From positions 152,296 through 216,295 of the forward strand of contig JAQXDZ010000119.1 of NCBI GenBank assembly GCA_029251085.1: a DNA stretch of 64,000 nucleotides. The letters are read 5' to 3'. Shown in pieces: positions 37,038-47,309 of this stretch. The notes beneath the pieces were generated by a model. That model did not search any database. It was not told the DNA's origin and worked only from the letters and a program-made list of their open reading frames with translations. A program made the translations under genes and the position numbers. Each line of letters begins with the position of its first letter. Positions within the stretch are counted from its first letter, which is position 1. The stretch is from Mariniblastus sp. GTDB lineage: Bacteria; Planctomycetota; Planctomycetia; Pirellulales; Pirellulaceae.

Positions 37038-40000
37038 ATGATAACTCTATGCTTGAAAAAATAGAATCAAACGCCTCGCGTATTTTGTGTCGCTGTTCAT
37101 TCACAACAACCCCAAGCTGATCCGCGGTTTGATACTGCAAGAGAAAGGCCAGTTTGTCCATCTGTTTTTCACTTTCAGGCAAATCATGACGAGCAGCGGT
37201 ATTCATTAATCGCAACCGTGCCTCGACGGTTCTCAGGAAGCGATAGCCTGTTCGTAAACAGTCCGCTAATTCACTGGCAAGAAATCCAGCCAACTCCAAT
37301 TGCTCAATTGCTTCGAGTGTCCCCGGGACAAGAACTTCCGGATCGGTTTTTGCATACCTCAACTGAAGCATTTGAATCGCAAACTCAACATCTACTGTAC
37401 CGCCACGGCCACGTTTCAAATTACGATCACTACAGTCTTTCTGCATTGCCGACCGCATCGCCTGAATCTCTCCAGCCATCTCTGGCAACCAAGTTTGATC
37501 CAAAATAATCCGCTGAACCATTTCACTAATCCGCGCACAATTAGCGTCCACTCCGAAAACAGGCCGTGCTTTACAGAGTGCCTGTCGCTCCCAAAGCTGC
37601 CCCTTTCCAGAAGAAAAATAACGGTGAAATTCATTCGTAGAAACTGCCAATGCACCACTCTTACCGGTCGGCCTGAGCCGGCTATCTATTTCGTACAACC
37701 GACCGTACTGAGAATGTTGAGTAACCATCTGCGTGATCGCTGCGGCAAGTTCACTAAAGAAAAATTGCTCAGTAATTCCTTCCTTAAGGAAATCTGCAAA
37801 ACATGCCCCGCCCTCCGTTGGCGACGCAATGGCCGCAGAATCATAAAGAAAAATCACATCCAGATCGCTGTGGTAATTGGGCTCACCGCCGCCAAGCTTT
37901 CCGAGCGCAAGAATTACGAGCGGGCAGGCAATTATCGGCCCCCCAAGGCTCTGACTAGGTTCGGCATACTTATCGAGTAGTCGTTGATATTGAAACTCCG
38001 CCACGGCCTTCAGACAAATCTCCGCGACGTCCGCAAGCGACTGCTGAGTTTCGCGAACCTCATCGCGGTTTAAAATATCCCGAATACCCACCCGCATGTG
38101 CTGGGTATTTTTAAAACCGTGCAATATCGGCTCGAGATCCGTCGCCCCCTTCGCCAATTCAACCATATTGGATTCAAGCCAGTCCCGGGTAGGCAATCCA
38201 TCGAGCTGTAGCGCGTCGAGCAATTCGTCAATCATGCCAGGGTTGGTTTTCAAAATCCCAACTAAGTAATCGCTGGAGGCACAGAGACGGACATAAAGTG
38301 AGAGCGTGGGCGGATTGAACCGGAACAATTCCCACAAAACCCCTTTGGCCCCCAAACACTCGCTGACCGTCGCCAAAGTAACCAAGGACTGGTCTGGGTC
38401 AGGCGTTCTAGACAATTCCGCCAGCAGAGCCGGCGCGACAGAAGCCAAAAAATGCTTACACCGCCGATTCGCTAAAAAGGCCGTTGGTTCCTGTGAAAGC
38501 TCTACCAATCGTTGATAAGAGGATTTCATATCCCCAAACCCATGAGGCTTCAGCGCGTCTTCGATCATTGAAATTTCTGGATCTGGATCCAGAATCAAAT
38601 CAACTTCAAGAGGAACATCTTCGCGGTCGAGTCGATATTCTGATCCCCCCGTATCCCGCATTGAGCCAAATGCCATCCCGAAAGAACCGTGAAGCAAGTG
38701 GTCTAATATTTTTCGGTTACTTTCCGTGACTTCCTTGAGTGTGCTCTGAAACTGTATCACCAACGAAGCAGAAGGCGTGTCGACAAGCCCCATCGTTTTG
38801 GCAATTTTCAATAACTCACCTGACTCAATCGGCAGCGAATGAGTCTGCAGGTCAAACATCATTTGCAATCGGTGCTCCAACCTTCGCAGCCAGCGATAAT
38901 TTTGAGCCAACACAGTGGACTCGGCTGGAGACAAACACTTCGTTTTTTCTAAACGCTGAACCGCTTCGAGCGTATTGGGAGTGCGAATCTCAGGCAAATC
39001 ACCACCGTTGAGCAACTGCAAAAACTGGATCACAAATTCGATATCCCGAATTCCCCCATGCCCCGTTTTAATATTGGTTCCATCTTCCCCTGCATCACGT
39101 GCGCGGCGCTCAATCCTTCGCTTAAGTGCCTTGATTCCACCAATGTCCGCCCGGCTTAAGTTGCGGCGATAGATCCAAGGATTGAGTTGCGCGAGCAATC
39201 GCTCACCCAATTCGCAGTCGCCGGCAATCGGCCGACACTTAATCAAAGCCTGCCGTTCCCAGGTCCGCCCCTGGAGATCGTAGTACTGCATCATAGAATC
39301 GTAGGAACGACAAATCTTGCCACTCCCACCGTTAGGACGCAGGCGGAGATCAACTCGATAGCAGGCACCATCTTGAGTCGGTTCACCAACCAATTTAACC
39401 AACTGTTGAGACAGTCGAGCGAAAAATTCCTGATGGGTTAATTTCGGCAGCGTGCGACCTTGACGAGAATCCGCGGGAGCCACAAGGCCCGCCTCGTCGA
39501 AAATGAAAATCAAATCAATATCGCTCGAATAATTCAATTCGAATCCGCCCAGCTTCCCACAGGCCAAAACACAATACTGACAATCGCGACCGTTAGCTCC
39601 AACCGGCCGTCCCCACTTGGCAACGAACCGCGTTCGCAACCAGCGATACGCACAATCGACAATAGCTGATGCAAGATGAGAAATTTGAGACGCAACTTGA
39701 TCCAACCGCCGTTCCGCGAAAAGATCCCCGACGCCAATTCGTAACGTCTGGCTGTGCTTAAACTGCCTTAGCACCTCCATGGCCTGCTCGGTCGAATCAA
39801 CGAATTCGAGCTTGGGCCAAAGCAACTCAAACAGCTGATCCGATGAAAGTAGCTCTCCCTGCCGCTGCCAGATACTCAACCACTCGACTTCCAGCCACTG
39901 CACGTTGCGCCTTTTAGCGGGGAAGCCAGCGGGTAAAAATGCAGGGTTGCCCGAAGCATAGCGGATGACCGTGTCACTCAAGTACTGGCTCGTTGCGAAC

Positions 40001-40284
40001 AAAGCCAACAAGTCAGTGAACGCCGATCGGTGGTCTAAGAGCAATGACTCAACCGCAATTGCTGAATTCAAAACCAGCCGCTCAAGATTATTAATCGCCC
40101 GATCAGGATCACTTAAATTAATCCAGGATTCACTCAGGCACACACCTAGGGATTGAAAAGCAGGCGATGAAACCCTGCTGCGGATCTGTTCTAGATTTGC
40201 CGCGATCCGCGGCGATAATTCATTCGCCGGAATGCCGGCCAATGACTCAGCGGCGGACTGATCATGATGAAAGGAATCTGGCAT
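37036..40284 (-). CDS. glnE: Bifunctional glutamine synthetase adenylyltransferase/deadenylase
   Basis: Adjusts glutamine synthetase activity by adding or removing AMP according to PII and glutamine signals. The protein of 1082 residues contains two nucleotidyltransferase domains, each with the GKLGG...YSSD/HSD-D-D signature (GKLGGFELNYSSDIDLIFIFDE in the N half, GKLGGGEPNYHSDLDVIFLYDS in the C half). Each is followed by a helical domain with a RGRGG/GHGGIRDIEF-type motif. The length is slightly above the usual 950. glnA and glnB are not adjacent. The ATG at 40284 starts the N-terminal helical region. Confidence 0.95.
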   Translation of the reverse strand: MPDSFHHDQSAAESLAGIPANELSPRIAANLEQIRSRVSSPAFQSLGVCLSESWINLSDPDRAINNLERLVLNSAIAVESLLLDHRSAFTDLLALFATSQYLSDTVIRYASGNPAFLPAGFPAKRRNVQWLEVEWLSIWQRQGELLSSDQLFELLWPKLEFVDSTEQAMEVLRQFKHSQTLRIGVGDLFAERRLDQVASQISHLASAIVDCAYRWLRTRFVAKWGRPVGANGRDCQYCVLACGKLGGFELNYSSDIDLIFIFDEAGLVAPADSRQGRTLPKLTHQEFFARLSQQLVKLVGEPTQDGACYRVDLRLRPNGGSGKICRSYDSMMQYYDLQGRTWERQALIKCRPIAGDCELGERLLAQLNPWIYRRNLSRADIGGIKALKRRIERRARDAGEDGTNIKTGHGGIRDIEFVIQFLQLLNGGDLPEIRTPNTLEAVQRLEKTKCLSPAESTVLAQNYRWLRRLEHRLQMMFDLQTHSLPIESGELLKIAKTMGLVDTPSASLVIQFQSTLKEVTESNRKILDHLLHGSFGMAFGSMRDTGGSEYRLDREDVPLEVDLILDPDPEISMIEDALKPHGFGDMKSSYQRLVELSQEPTAFLANRRCKHFLASVAPALLAELSRTPDPDQSLVTLATVSECLGAKGVLWELFRFNPPTLSLYVRLCASSDYLVGILKTNPGMIDELLDALQLDGLPTRDWLESNMVELAKGATDLEPILHGFKNTQHMRVGIRDILNRDEVRETQQSLADVAEICLKAVAEFQYQRLLDKYAEPSQSLGGPIIACPLVILALGKLGGGEPNYHSDLDVIFLYDSAAIASPTEGGACFADFLKEGITEQFFFSELAAAITQMVTQHSQYGRLYEIDSRLRPTGKSGALAVSTNEFHRYFSSGKGQLWERQALCKARPVFGVDANCARISEMVQRIILDQTWLPEMAGEIQAMRSAMQKDCSDRNLKRGRGGTVDVEFAIQMLQLRYAKTDPEVLVPGTLEAIEQLELAGFLASELADCLRTGYRFLRTVEARLRLMNTAARHDLPESEKQMDKLAFLLQYQTADQLGVVVNEQRHKIREAFDSIFSSIELS

Positions 40285-40367
40285 CGCAAATGCACACCGT
40301 TACTAGGTCCTTTGTCGACTCGCTGAAAAGACACTGCCTTGCCATGCGGCCCCACCAACCTCATTGG

Positions 40368-41600
40368 CTAAAGTGCGCGACGGTACCGTTTCTTTGGTTT
40401 TGCCGGCGGCAATTTAGGCTCCGTCTTTTCACGGATCTCATCAATCTCTTCCTGCAACGGGTCTGGAAGCAATTGATTGTTAATGGTCTGTTCAATTTTT
40501 GATAATTCAGAACCTTGCTCGGGTGTGACAAAAGAAAAAGCAACACCTTGCTTTCCCATTCGTCCCGTTCGCCCAACGCGATGGACGTAATCCTCACTCA
40601 ATTCTGGGATATCAAAATTAATGATGTGAGACACATTGGTAATGTCAATTCCACGCCCAACCACATCCGTGGCAACAAGGAATTTCACTCCCCCACTTCG
40701 AAAATTCCTCATCATTCGATCGCGAGCCGATTGAGTCATGTCGCCATGCAGCGTACCAACACCCTCGAACAAGTTAGCTTTGAATAATTTCCGGTAAAGC
40801 CTTTCAGTTCCGAGCTTGGTGCGACAAAAAATGATTGCCTGCTCAGGTTCTTCACGCTGCAACAGCTTGACCAGCACGTCATATTTCATGGTACCGGGCA
40901 CCGTCATGAAAAATTGCTCAATCGTTTTCGCAGCAACACTGTCCTTCGAAAAGTTAATTACCTTGGGGCGGTACATGTAACGTTTGGCCAGCCGCCGAAT
41001 CGGTTCCGGCAATGTCGCACTCAACAGCAAAGTTTGCCGCTCCGTTGGACAACGTTTTAAGATGCGTTCTATGTCAGGGCGGAACCCGATGTCCAGCATC
41101 CGATCTGCTTCATCAAGAACCACAAACCAAAGCTGGTCGATGTTCAAGGTTCCGCGATTCAGATGGTCAATCACGCGTCCTGGCGTTCCGACGACGACGT
41201 GGGCTCCACGTTCAAGCTGATTGATTTGGCCACGAATCGGACGACCACCGTAAAGACACACACAATTAACTCGCTCTTGATCAGAAAGTCGCTTGAACTC
41301 ATTTTCAACCTGAACAGCCAACTCTCTTGTCGGTGTCAAAATCAAGGCTTGCGGCTTTGCTTTCTTCACGCTCAAATCGAGCTGTTCAAGAATTGGGATT
41401 GCGAAGGCAGCCGTTTTTCCAGTTCCGGTTCTAGCCTGTCCGATTACATCGAACTCCTGCATTGCCAGTGGCACTACGCCCGCTTGCACAGGGGATGGTT
41501 TTTCGTATCCAATCCGAGCTAACGTTTCCAACATTTTCTTGGACAAGCCCATGTGCTGGAATGAGAGAATTTGTTTGCGTTTAACGACTTGTTTAGACAC
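40368..41600 (-). CDS. DEAD-box ATP-dependent RNA helicase
   Basis: An RNA helicase of 410 residues with the complete core: Q-motif region (FQHMGLSKKMLETLARIGYEKPSPVQ), motif I ARTGTGKT (56-63), motif II DEAD (163-166), motif III SAT (194-196) and motif VI HRVGRTGR. The C terminus is short and basic (KPKKRYRRAL), so it lacks the RNA-binding extensions of CsdA or DbpA and resembles RhlE-type enzymes. A GTG at 41600 is the likely start; an ATG 16 codons later is possible. Roles in RNA turnover or ribosome assembly are typical. Confidence 0.92.
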   Translation of the reverse strand: MSKQVVKRKQILSFQHMGLSKKMLETLARIGYEKPSPVQAGVVPLAMQEFDVIGQARTGTGKTAAFAIPILEQLDLSVKKAKPQALILTPTRELAVQVENEFKRLSDQERVNCVCLYGGRPIRGQINQLERGAHVVVGTPGRVIDHLNRGTLNIDQLWFVVLDEADRMLDIGFRPDIERILKRCPTERQTLLLSATLPEPIRRLAKRYMYRPKVINFSKDSVAAKTIEQFFMTVPGTMKYDVLVKLLQREEPEQAIIFCRTKLGTERLYRKLFKANLFEGVGTLHGDMTQSARDRMMRNFRSGGVKFLVATDVVGRGIDITNVSHIINFDIPELSEDYVHRVGRTGRMGKQGVAFSFVTPEQGSELSKIEQTINNQLLPDPLQEEIDEIREKTEPKLPPAKPKKRYRRAL

Positions 41601-41897
41601 AGTAATAAGACAACTCGACCTTGGTTTAAAATCAGCCGGTACGACGATCAGGGCGATCGGTGTCCGAGTTGATTTGGGAGAGAAAAATTAAATCCAAACA
41701 GCGTGTTTTGGTTGCTCTAATGAGTTAAATAGGCTATCCCGACAAACTTAAACGGTCAACGTGAGAAATGTGTTTCTAGACGGAAAACGACGTCAGATTA
41801 AAAAAAGACCGGCCAAATGGCTATTTCCAGTCACTAGGCAATCCCTCACAGCCAGTAGGAACCGAAAAACGGGGTTTTTCCCTGATGAAAGTAATTC

Positions 41898-43493
41898 ATG
41901 ATGATTAATGAAATCACCGAATCCATGCATCTTGCGCTTTCCGACCCAAGCCAACTTTCTCGGATCGCATCGCTTTCGCAAGGCATTCCCGCGCTATCCA
42001 GCGAAGATGTCGACCTTCTGCTGGAAAGGCTACTTGAGTTTGGAGACGACCTGCAGGCGTCGCCCGCGGACACTTCCGACAACGCTGTTAAAATTGACCA
42101 GCTAATCCAACCAGTCATTCACCAACTCATCCAACGAGAAACCAAGCTGATCGCGGAAAGCGATACGGATGAGCCGTGGACTGCCTCTCGATTCCAGAGC
42201 GTGCAATCTCTTTATCGTCTGGCACCGAATTCTAGTGACCTTAGAAATCATTTGCTTCGCTGGATGGCAGTCGAAGGCTCCGAGGAAGCCCTTCAGATTT
42301 GGACTGATCTGATTTGTGACGACCCGCCAGAACACCGCGTCGGCATTGTCCTTGCGTTTGCCCCCTTGATGCAGGCTGATTTCGAACCAAGACCCTGGAT
42401 GTTGTCCCAACTGCTCAATCATGGCACCAGCCACTCGCAAATTGCACCCGCAATTTTTGATCTTTTTAATTACTACTACCGCCACCAAAAAGTAGAAAAC
42501 CATCCGGCCGTTGAACGCATCAACGAATTAACCGATCTGCTCGGCCTGCTCGCTGGACAACTTGGCAAAATCGAAGATGGTAAATTCCCAGAAGGTCTCG
42601 GGGTTGCGGAAATCAATCAGCTCGTCTCGGACTCCGTCGCGCTGATCGTGGCCTTGTGCGATACATTCGCCCAACTGGAACATGAACCAGCAATCGGCAA
42701 ATTGAATCAGACGCTCGAGTTGCGGCATCGTAGAGTTCAAACGGAAGCCGCAGCAGCATTGGCTCGCTTGAATGACGAGTCGGGTAAAAAAGTTTTAATT
42801 CAATTGGCAGAGCAACCCGTCGCGCGACTTCGCGTACTTGCCTACGCTGAAGAACTTGGCTTTAAAGATGAAATCTCTCTGGAATTCCAGGGAGAAATTG
42901 CGATGGCCGAAAGTCACCTGGCCATCTGGCTCGCCGAACCCGCCCAAATGGGACTGGCCCCCAGCGGTCTTAAGTTCATGGAAAGTCGGGAACTTTACTG
43001 GCCCAGTTACGAACACCCCGTTCACTGCTATTTGTTTGAATATCACTACGGCTCAGATGATCAAATGCACCGCAACATTGGTATCAGTGGCCCGCTAACC
43101 CATGCCTTTGCCGCCGACCTCCAGCACCTCGAGGTCGACGAGATCTATGCCGCGTTTGCCGGCTGGCAAACCATTCACCACGAGATCTACCAAATTTCAC
43201 TCCATCGAGCCCAACAGACGTTTCCCAACGAATGGCGCCGTCTAACTAGTAACCTAGACGCAGAAGCCTACGATGAGCACCAACCGGTAATAGCAGCAAG
43301 CTTTTTTGAGGAACTCCTGCTGATTGCCGATGCTACCAACAATGGAAAAAAGGGGACGGCTATCGTCGAATCCAACCATGCAAACTGGTTCTCCGAAGGA
43401 AACCCCGAAGCCCCGATTGATTCCACCATGGCCTATACGATTTGGCGGGGGAAGCAACTATTGGCCAATTTTAATGAGAATGAAGCAACCTAG
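41898..43493 (+). CDS. Large helical-repeat hypothetical protein
   Basis: A soluble protein of 531 residues. The first two thirds are helical with HEAT-like spacing (RHRRVQTEAAAALARLNDESGKKVLIQLAEQPVA gives one clear repeat). The C-terminal third (from about 42940) is different, with a Trp/Tyr/His-rich domain (WPSYEHPVHCYLFEYHYG ... GPLTHAFAADLQHLEVDEIYAAFAGWQ). No signal peptide or catalytic motif is apparent. I recognise no named family; HEAT-repeat proteins are very common in planctomycetes and usually serve as protein-interaction scaffolds. Confidence 0.75.
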   Translation: MMINEITESMHLALSDPSQLSRIASLSQGIPALSSEDVDLLLERLLEFGDDLQASPADTSDNAVKIDQLIQPVIHQLIQRETKLIAESDTDEPWTASRFQSVQSLYRLAPNSSDLRNHLLRWMAVEGSEEALQIWTDLICDDPPEHRVGIVLAFAPLMQADFEPRPWMLSQLLNHGTSHSQIAPAIFDLFNYYYRHQKVENHPAVERINELTDLLGLLAGQLGKIEDGKFPEGLGVAEINQLVSDSVALIVALCDTFAQLEHEPAIGKLNQTLELRHRRVQTEAAAALARLNDESGKKVLIQLAEQPVARLRVLAYAEELGFKDEISLEFQGEIAMAESHLAIWLAEPAQMGLAPSGLKFMESRELYWPSYEHPVHCYLFEYHYGSDDQMHRNIGISGPLTHAFAADLQHLEVDEIYAAFAGWQTIHHEIYQISLHRAQQTFPNEWRRLTSNLDAEAYDEHQPVIAASFFEELLLIADATNNGKKGTAIVESNHANWFSEGNPEAPIDSTMAYTIWRGKQLLANFNENEAT

Positions 43494-43663
43494 CGGTACC
43501 AAAACATCCCAACAGTTATTCTGACCTCACGTTTCCAGCATTCGACGCGCCGTCTATAATGCTGAGGCCAGTCCCGACCAGGGCGGCCATACCTGCTGCA
43601 ACAAAGCGATGACACGTTGCAGTTCCCTCTCGAACCCATGTTACTTAGCTACTTCGAAATCTT

Positions 43664-44110
43664 ATGGATTCCTCAAAACAACCACATCGAATTTTGATTG
43701 CCGACGATAACGAAGCCAATCGCGAACTTCTCGAGGCTTACCTCACTAGCCTCGACTGCGTCACGGCAACTGCGGAAGATGGCCAGGAAACCATGGAAAA
43801 AGCCGCAGCTTTTGAGCCAGACTTGATCTTACTCGATGTCATGATGCCCAAATTGAGCGGCTTTGAGGTCTGCGAGCGCATCAAGTCGGATGACCAACTC
43901 AAAAAAATCATGATCCTGATGGTCACCGCACTCAACGAACTGGGAGATATCGAACGAGCGGTTGACGCGGGGACGAATGACTTCCTCACCAAACCCGTCA
44001 ATCGTATTGAGCTAGTGAAACGAGTCGAGAACATGCTCGCGTTGAAGGGAATGACCGATGAGAACGAGCGGTTGCGACAATACATTCAACGCGTCGAAGA
44101 GGGTGCCTAA
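43664..44110 (+). CDS. Stand-alone response regulator (receiver domain)
   Basis: A single CheY-like receiver domain of 148 residues with the acidic pair D14/D15, phosphoacceptor D58 (LLDVMMPKLSG), T88 and K110 (FLTKPVN). A short C-terminal helix with a coiled-coil pattern (ALKGMTDENERLRQYIQRVEE) suggests dimerisation. It resembles the receiver part of PleD-type regulators but has no output domain. No histidine kinase is adjacent. Confidence 0.92.
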   Translation: MDSSKQPHRILIADDNEANRELLEAYLTSLDCVTATAEDGQETMEKAAAFEPDLILLDVMMPKLSGFEVCERIKSDDQLKKIMILMVTALNELGDIERAVDAGTNDFLTKPVNRIELVKRVENMLALKGMTDENERLRQYIQRVEEGA

Positions 44111-44380
44111 ACCCTCCATTGGCGGGGTCTCCTTGGAGATTTGCGCCCCCCCCTCAGTGAATCGCAACTGAATTGCACCGCACTTGGGTTCAAAACGGCC
44201 TCGCCCCCTTCCACCCAACCAAATTGCTGTGAAAATATCCGGATTTTAACGTCGCTTCCCCGGCATTCATTGAAATACGCCTGCCCCCTCCGATGGCAAC
44301 TTCTTCGCTGATTAGATCTAGAGCCTCGATAAAGGCAGCATTCCCTACCCAATACCCGCTGTGACTCTACCGCTCCTTGG
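44111..44380. other. Intergenic region upstream of the feo promoter
   Basis: The 352-base gap between the response regulator and feoA is gene-free. This first part shows only a long C run (about 44147-44155) and no convincing frame, terminator or RNA; the rest holds the feo promoter described separately. Confidence 0.4.
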
Positions 44381-44444
44381 GTATTTTGTGAAAATACTGT
44401 TGTCACCAACGGTACATCGCTTATACTATTGAGACTGATTCTCA
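44381..44444 (+). promoter_or_regulatory. feo promoter with Fur box and upstream palindrome
   Basis: A -35 (TTGTCA, 44400-44405) and a -10 (TATACT, 44422-44427) are separated by 16 bases. Directly downstream, TGAGACTGATTCTCA (44430-44444) is a 7-1-7 inverted repeat with one mismatch, matching the Fur-box form TGAGAAT-n-ATTCTCA. It covers the expected transcription start, so Fur with iron would block initiation. Just before the -35 lies a perfect palindrome, GTATTTT-GTG-AAAATAC (44381-44397), possibly a second regulator site. Confidence 0.75.
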
Positions 44445-44462
44445 TTACCACTGGATTTCGAA

Positions 44463-44726
44463 ATGTCGATTGCCACCCAAGTGAACCATAGCAAAACTCA
44501 GGCTGTCCCACTTCAGTCTCTTGGCGCCGGGGAGATGGCCGAAGTTTCAAGTGTAACGGGAAGCAATCACGAAGTCGCAAGACTAGCCGAAATGGGACTT
44601 CGAACCGGGATGACTGTTTCAGTCAATCGAGGCGGAATGACATCGATTGTCCAACTCCTTAATGGCAGTCGGCTTTGCGTCCGCACTTGCAGCCAACTCG
44701 AGATTTTAGTCACACCGATCCAGTAA
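44463..44726 (+). CDS. feoA: Ferrous iron transport protein A
   Basis: An SH3-like cytoplasmic protein of 87 residues that supports FeoB. The family pattern VPLQSLGAGEMAEVSSV ... LAEMGLRTGMTVSV ... LRVRTCSQLEILV-like (here SRLCVRTCSQLEILV) is complete. It is the first gene of the Fur-box-controlled feo operon, 31 bases before feoB. Confidence 0.92.
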   Translation: MSIATQVNHSKTQAVPLQSLGAGEMAEVSSVTGSNHEVARLAEMGLRTGMTVSVNRGGMTSIVQLLNGSRLCVRTCSQLEILVTPIQ

Positions 44727-44757
44727 GATCGATTTACTTGTTGTTGCTTAAATAACG

Positions 44758-47010
44758 ATGTCCAACAACTTGAACGAAGACGATTCTGCCGATCCCACCA
44801 CCGCACGCGTTGCTGTCTTGGGAAATCCGAATACCGGAAAATCAACTCTCTTCAATGCGCTGACTGGGATCAGACAACAGACAGGGAACTACCCCGGCGT
44901 AACCGTAGAAAAGCGGACGGGTTTGGTCAAAATTGGACCGACCTATTTTGAACTGACGGATCTCCCGGGCACTTACAGTTTAGCGCCACGATCACCCGAT
45001 GAAATGCTGACGGTAAACGTGCTATTGGGTGAACATCCCGCTGAGGAAAAACCCGATTTAATTTTATGTGTTGTCGACGCAAACAATCTTGAACGCAACT
45101 TATTTCTAGTTAGTCAAATACTCGATCTTCATCAACCCATGATCATCGCAGTCAACATGACTGACATTGCGACTCGAAACGGAATCGAGATTGAACTTGA
45201 GGCACTCCAAAAGCTCCTCGGAGTTCCCGTCGTAGGGATTCAAGCGAAGCGTCGAGTTGGATTTGACGCCCTGAAGTCAGCGATGTCGAGTGCAATTTCA
45301 AAGTCACCAGACATCGAACACGATCCCTTTAGCGATGAATTAAAACAGCGAATTGTAAGGCTTAAAGCCGCCTGCCCCGACGATTGTCAGCTTAAGCGAT
45401 TTGCCGTCACTCGAATGTTGTTCGACACCGACGGTTTTATGACGGATCAGTTGAAGTCTCAAGTCGACGAAAAGGTCCTAGCTACGCTAAAAACCGAACA
45501 AGCGGAAATGCAATCGGAAGGCCATTCGATTGCAGAAAGCGAATCACATGCCCGTTACAACTGGATCACAAAACACCTTGATTCATTTGTAAAACGCGCA
45601 GCCCCCGCCCACCAAACAACATTAACTGATCGCCTCGACGCATGGCTTACCCATCCGTTCTGGGGACTCCTGTTTGCAGGTTTGACGATGGTCATCCTGT
45701 TTCAATTGGTCTTCTGGGCCGCGGAACCAGCCTCGAACCTCATCGACGGTTTCAACGGAGTTCTGGCAACGGCCGTCAACAGCATTGTTCCCGAAGGCAC
45801 GCTTAATTCGCTTTTGATTGATGGCCTAATCAACGGCGTTGGCAGCGTCCTCATCTTTCTACCGCAAATTTTACTTTTATTTTTCATCCTCGCCATTCTT
45901 GAGGACACCGGTTATCTATCGAGAGCCGCTTTCCTGCTAGACAAGTATCTTTCCCGCATTGGCCTCAGCGGTATTACATTATTCCCTTTACTCTCTTCGT
46001 TTGCCTGTGCGATCCCGGGGATCATGGCCACCCGCGTCATCAAAGATCGTCGCGAACGCTTAATTACAATGCTCATCGCGCCGCTAATGAGTTGCAGCGC
46101 ACGACTACCAGTTTACGTTCTATTGATTGCCGCCTTTGTCCCAAGCAAAAGCTATCTCGGAGGACTCATTGGCCTTCAGGGGCTAACCATGTTCGGAATG
46201 TACATGGTCGGAATTATCACGGCCGTTGCAGTCGCCTGGGTACTCAGAAAAACTATCCTTAAGACGGGGACTTCGTCTTTTGTCCTTGAGCTACCGACCT
46301 ACAAACTACCGAGCCTGAGAAATGTCTGGCAACGCATGTTTGATGGAGGTTGGGCTTTTGTCCGAGATGCCGGCACGATGATTGTGGTGGTTACCATCTT
46401 GGTGTGGGCCGCAGCCTATTTCCCGCAAAATAACGAGTCACTCCTACCGCCACCTCTCAAGAATGACGCCGCCCTCATTGCCGCTAACCAGACAACACTG
46501 GACAGCCTCGACGGGTCTGAAACTTCTATCGACGTTGCACAGCTAGAGGAACAGGTCTCACTCGCGCAGAACCGACTTGATGCCTACCAACTGGAGCACA
46601 GCTATTTAGGACGCACCGGCAAACTGATTGAACCCATGGTAAAGCCGCTGGGGTGGGATTGGCGAATTGGGAGTGCGGCCATCGCCTCTTTCCCAGCGAG
46701 AGAAGTCATCGTCTCAACCATGGGTGTTATTTTTGGCCTAGGCGCTGATACCGACGAAGAATCCGATTCACTGAAATCATCACTTGCCTCGGCGACCTGG
46801 GAAGGAACTGATCGGCCTCTCTTCACACTCCCTGTCGCGCTTTCCATTATGGTGTTCTTTGCGTTGTGTGCTCAATGCGTTTCGACATTGGCCGTTATCC
46901 AGCGCGAAACAAATTCCTACCGCTGGCCAATTTTTACGTTCGCGTACATGACAATACTAGCCTACGTTGCAGCCTTCCTGACGTTTCAAATTTCTGACAA
47001 ACTGCTTTAG
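44758..47010 (+). CDS. feoB: Ferrous iron transporter FeoB
   Basis: Inner-membrane Fe(II) transporter with an N-terminal GTPase. The protein of 750 residues shows G1 GNPNTGKST (22-30), the G2 threonine region NYPGVTVEKRTG, G3 DLPGTYSL and G4 NMTD. Membrane gates follow, with the conserved cysteine motifs FACAIPGIMATR and MSCSARLPVYV. The late GLGADTDEESDSL loop and the final helices are present. Length is normal. It follows feoA and precedes a small FeoB-associated protein. Confidence 0.97.
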   Translation: MSNNLNEDDSADPTTARVAVLGNPNTGKSTLFNALTGIRQQTGNYPGVTVEKRTGLVKIGPTYFELTDLPGTYSLAPRSPDEMLTVNVLLGEHPAEEKPDLILCVVDANNLERNLFLVSQILDLHQPMIIAVNMTDIATRNGIEIELEALQKLLGVPVVGIQAKRRVGFDALKSAMSSAISKSPDIEHDPFSDELKQRIVRLKAACPDDCQLKRFAVTRMLFDTDGFMTDQLKSQVDEKVLATLKTEQAEMQSEGHSIAESESHARYNWITKHLDSFVKRAAPAHQTTLTDRLDAWLTHPFWGLLFAGLTMVILFQLVFWAAEPASNLIDGFNGVLATAVNSIVPEGTLNSLLIDGLINGVGSVLIFLPQILLLFFILAILEDTGYLSRAAFLLDKYLSRIGLSGITLFPLLSSFACAIPGIMATRVIKDRRERLITMLIAPLMSCSARLPVYVLLIAAFVPSKSYLGGLIGLQGLTMFGMYMVGIITAVAVAWVLRKTILKTGTSSFVLELPTYKLPSLRNVWQRMFDGGWAFVRDAGTMIVVVTILVWAAAYFPQNNESLLPPPLKNDAALIAANQTTLDSLDGSETSIDVAQLEEQVSLAQNRLDAYQLEHSYLGRTGKLIEPMVKPLGWDWRIGSAAIASFPAREVIVSTMGVIFGLGADTDEESDSLKSSLASATWEGTDRPLFTLPVALSIMVFFALCAQCVSTLAVIQRETNSYRWPIFTFAYMTILAYVAAFLTFQISDKLL

Positions 47011-47019
47011 GACATCAAC

Positions 47020-47226
47020 ATGCTCGACTGGCAAACAGCAATCGCATTAATGATCGTTACCGGAGCAGCAGGGACACTGTGCTATCGCGGCTGGAAAACC
47101 GTATTTGCCAAGTCCTCGGCAGGCTGTGGCACGGGTTGCCACCAATGTCCGTCAAGCATGCCTCACACTGCCAGAACGACCCCATTGGTTCAACTCGGCA
47201 ACGAATCAACTCATTCTATCGACTAA
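47020..47226 (+). CDS. FeoB-associated Cys-rich membrane protein
   Basis: A protein of 68 residues with one N-terminal membrane helix (ALMIVTGAAGTLCYRG) and a cysteine cluster CGTGCHQCPS, the form of the FeoB-associated Cys-rich proteins. It begins nine bases after feoB and completes the operon. It may assist iron delivery or sensing near FeoB. Confidence 0.8.
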   Translation: MLDWQTAIALMIVTGAAGTLCYRGWKTVFAKSSAGCGTGCHQCPSSMPHTARTTPLVQLGNESTHSID

Positions 47227-47309
47227 CAGATACCGCGATGGAAGATTGAATAAACGATCATCCAAATTCGCGACGATCGACGAAGCACACGCAATTTCAA
47301 TCGAGTCGT

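Noticed and set aside
37300..37980. Plus-strand frame of 226 codons inside glnE
   Set aside because: Antisense to a conserved nucleotidyltransferase region of glnE; no supporting features.
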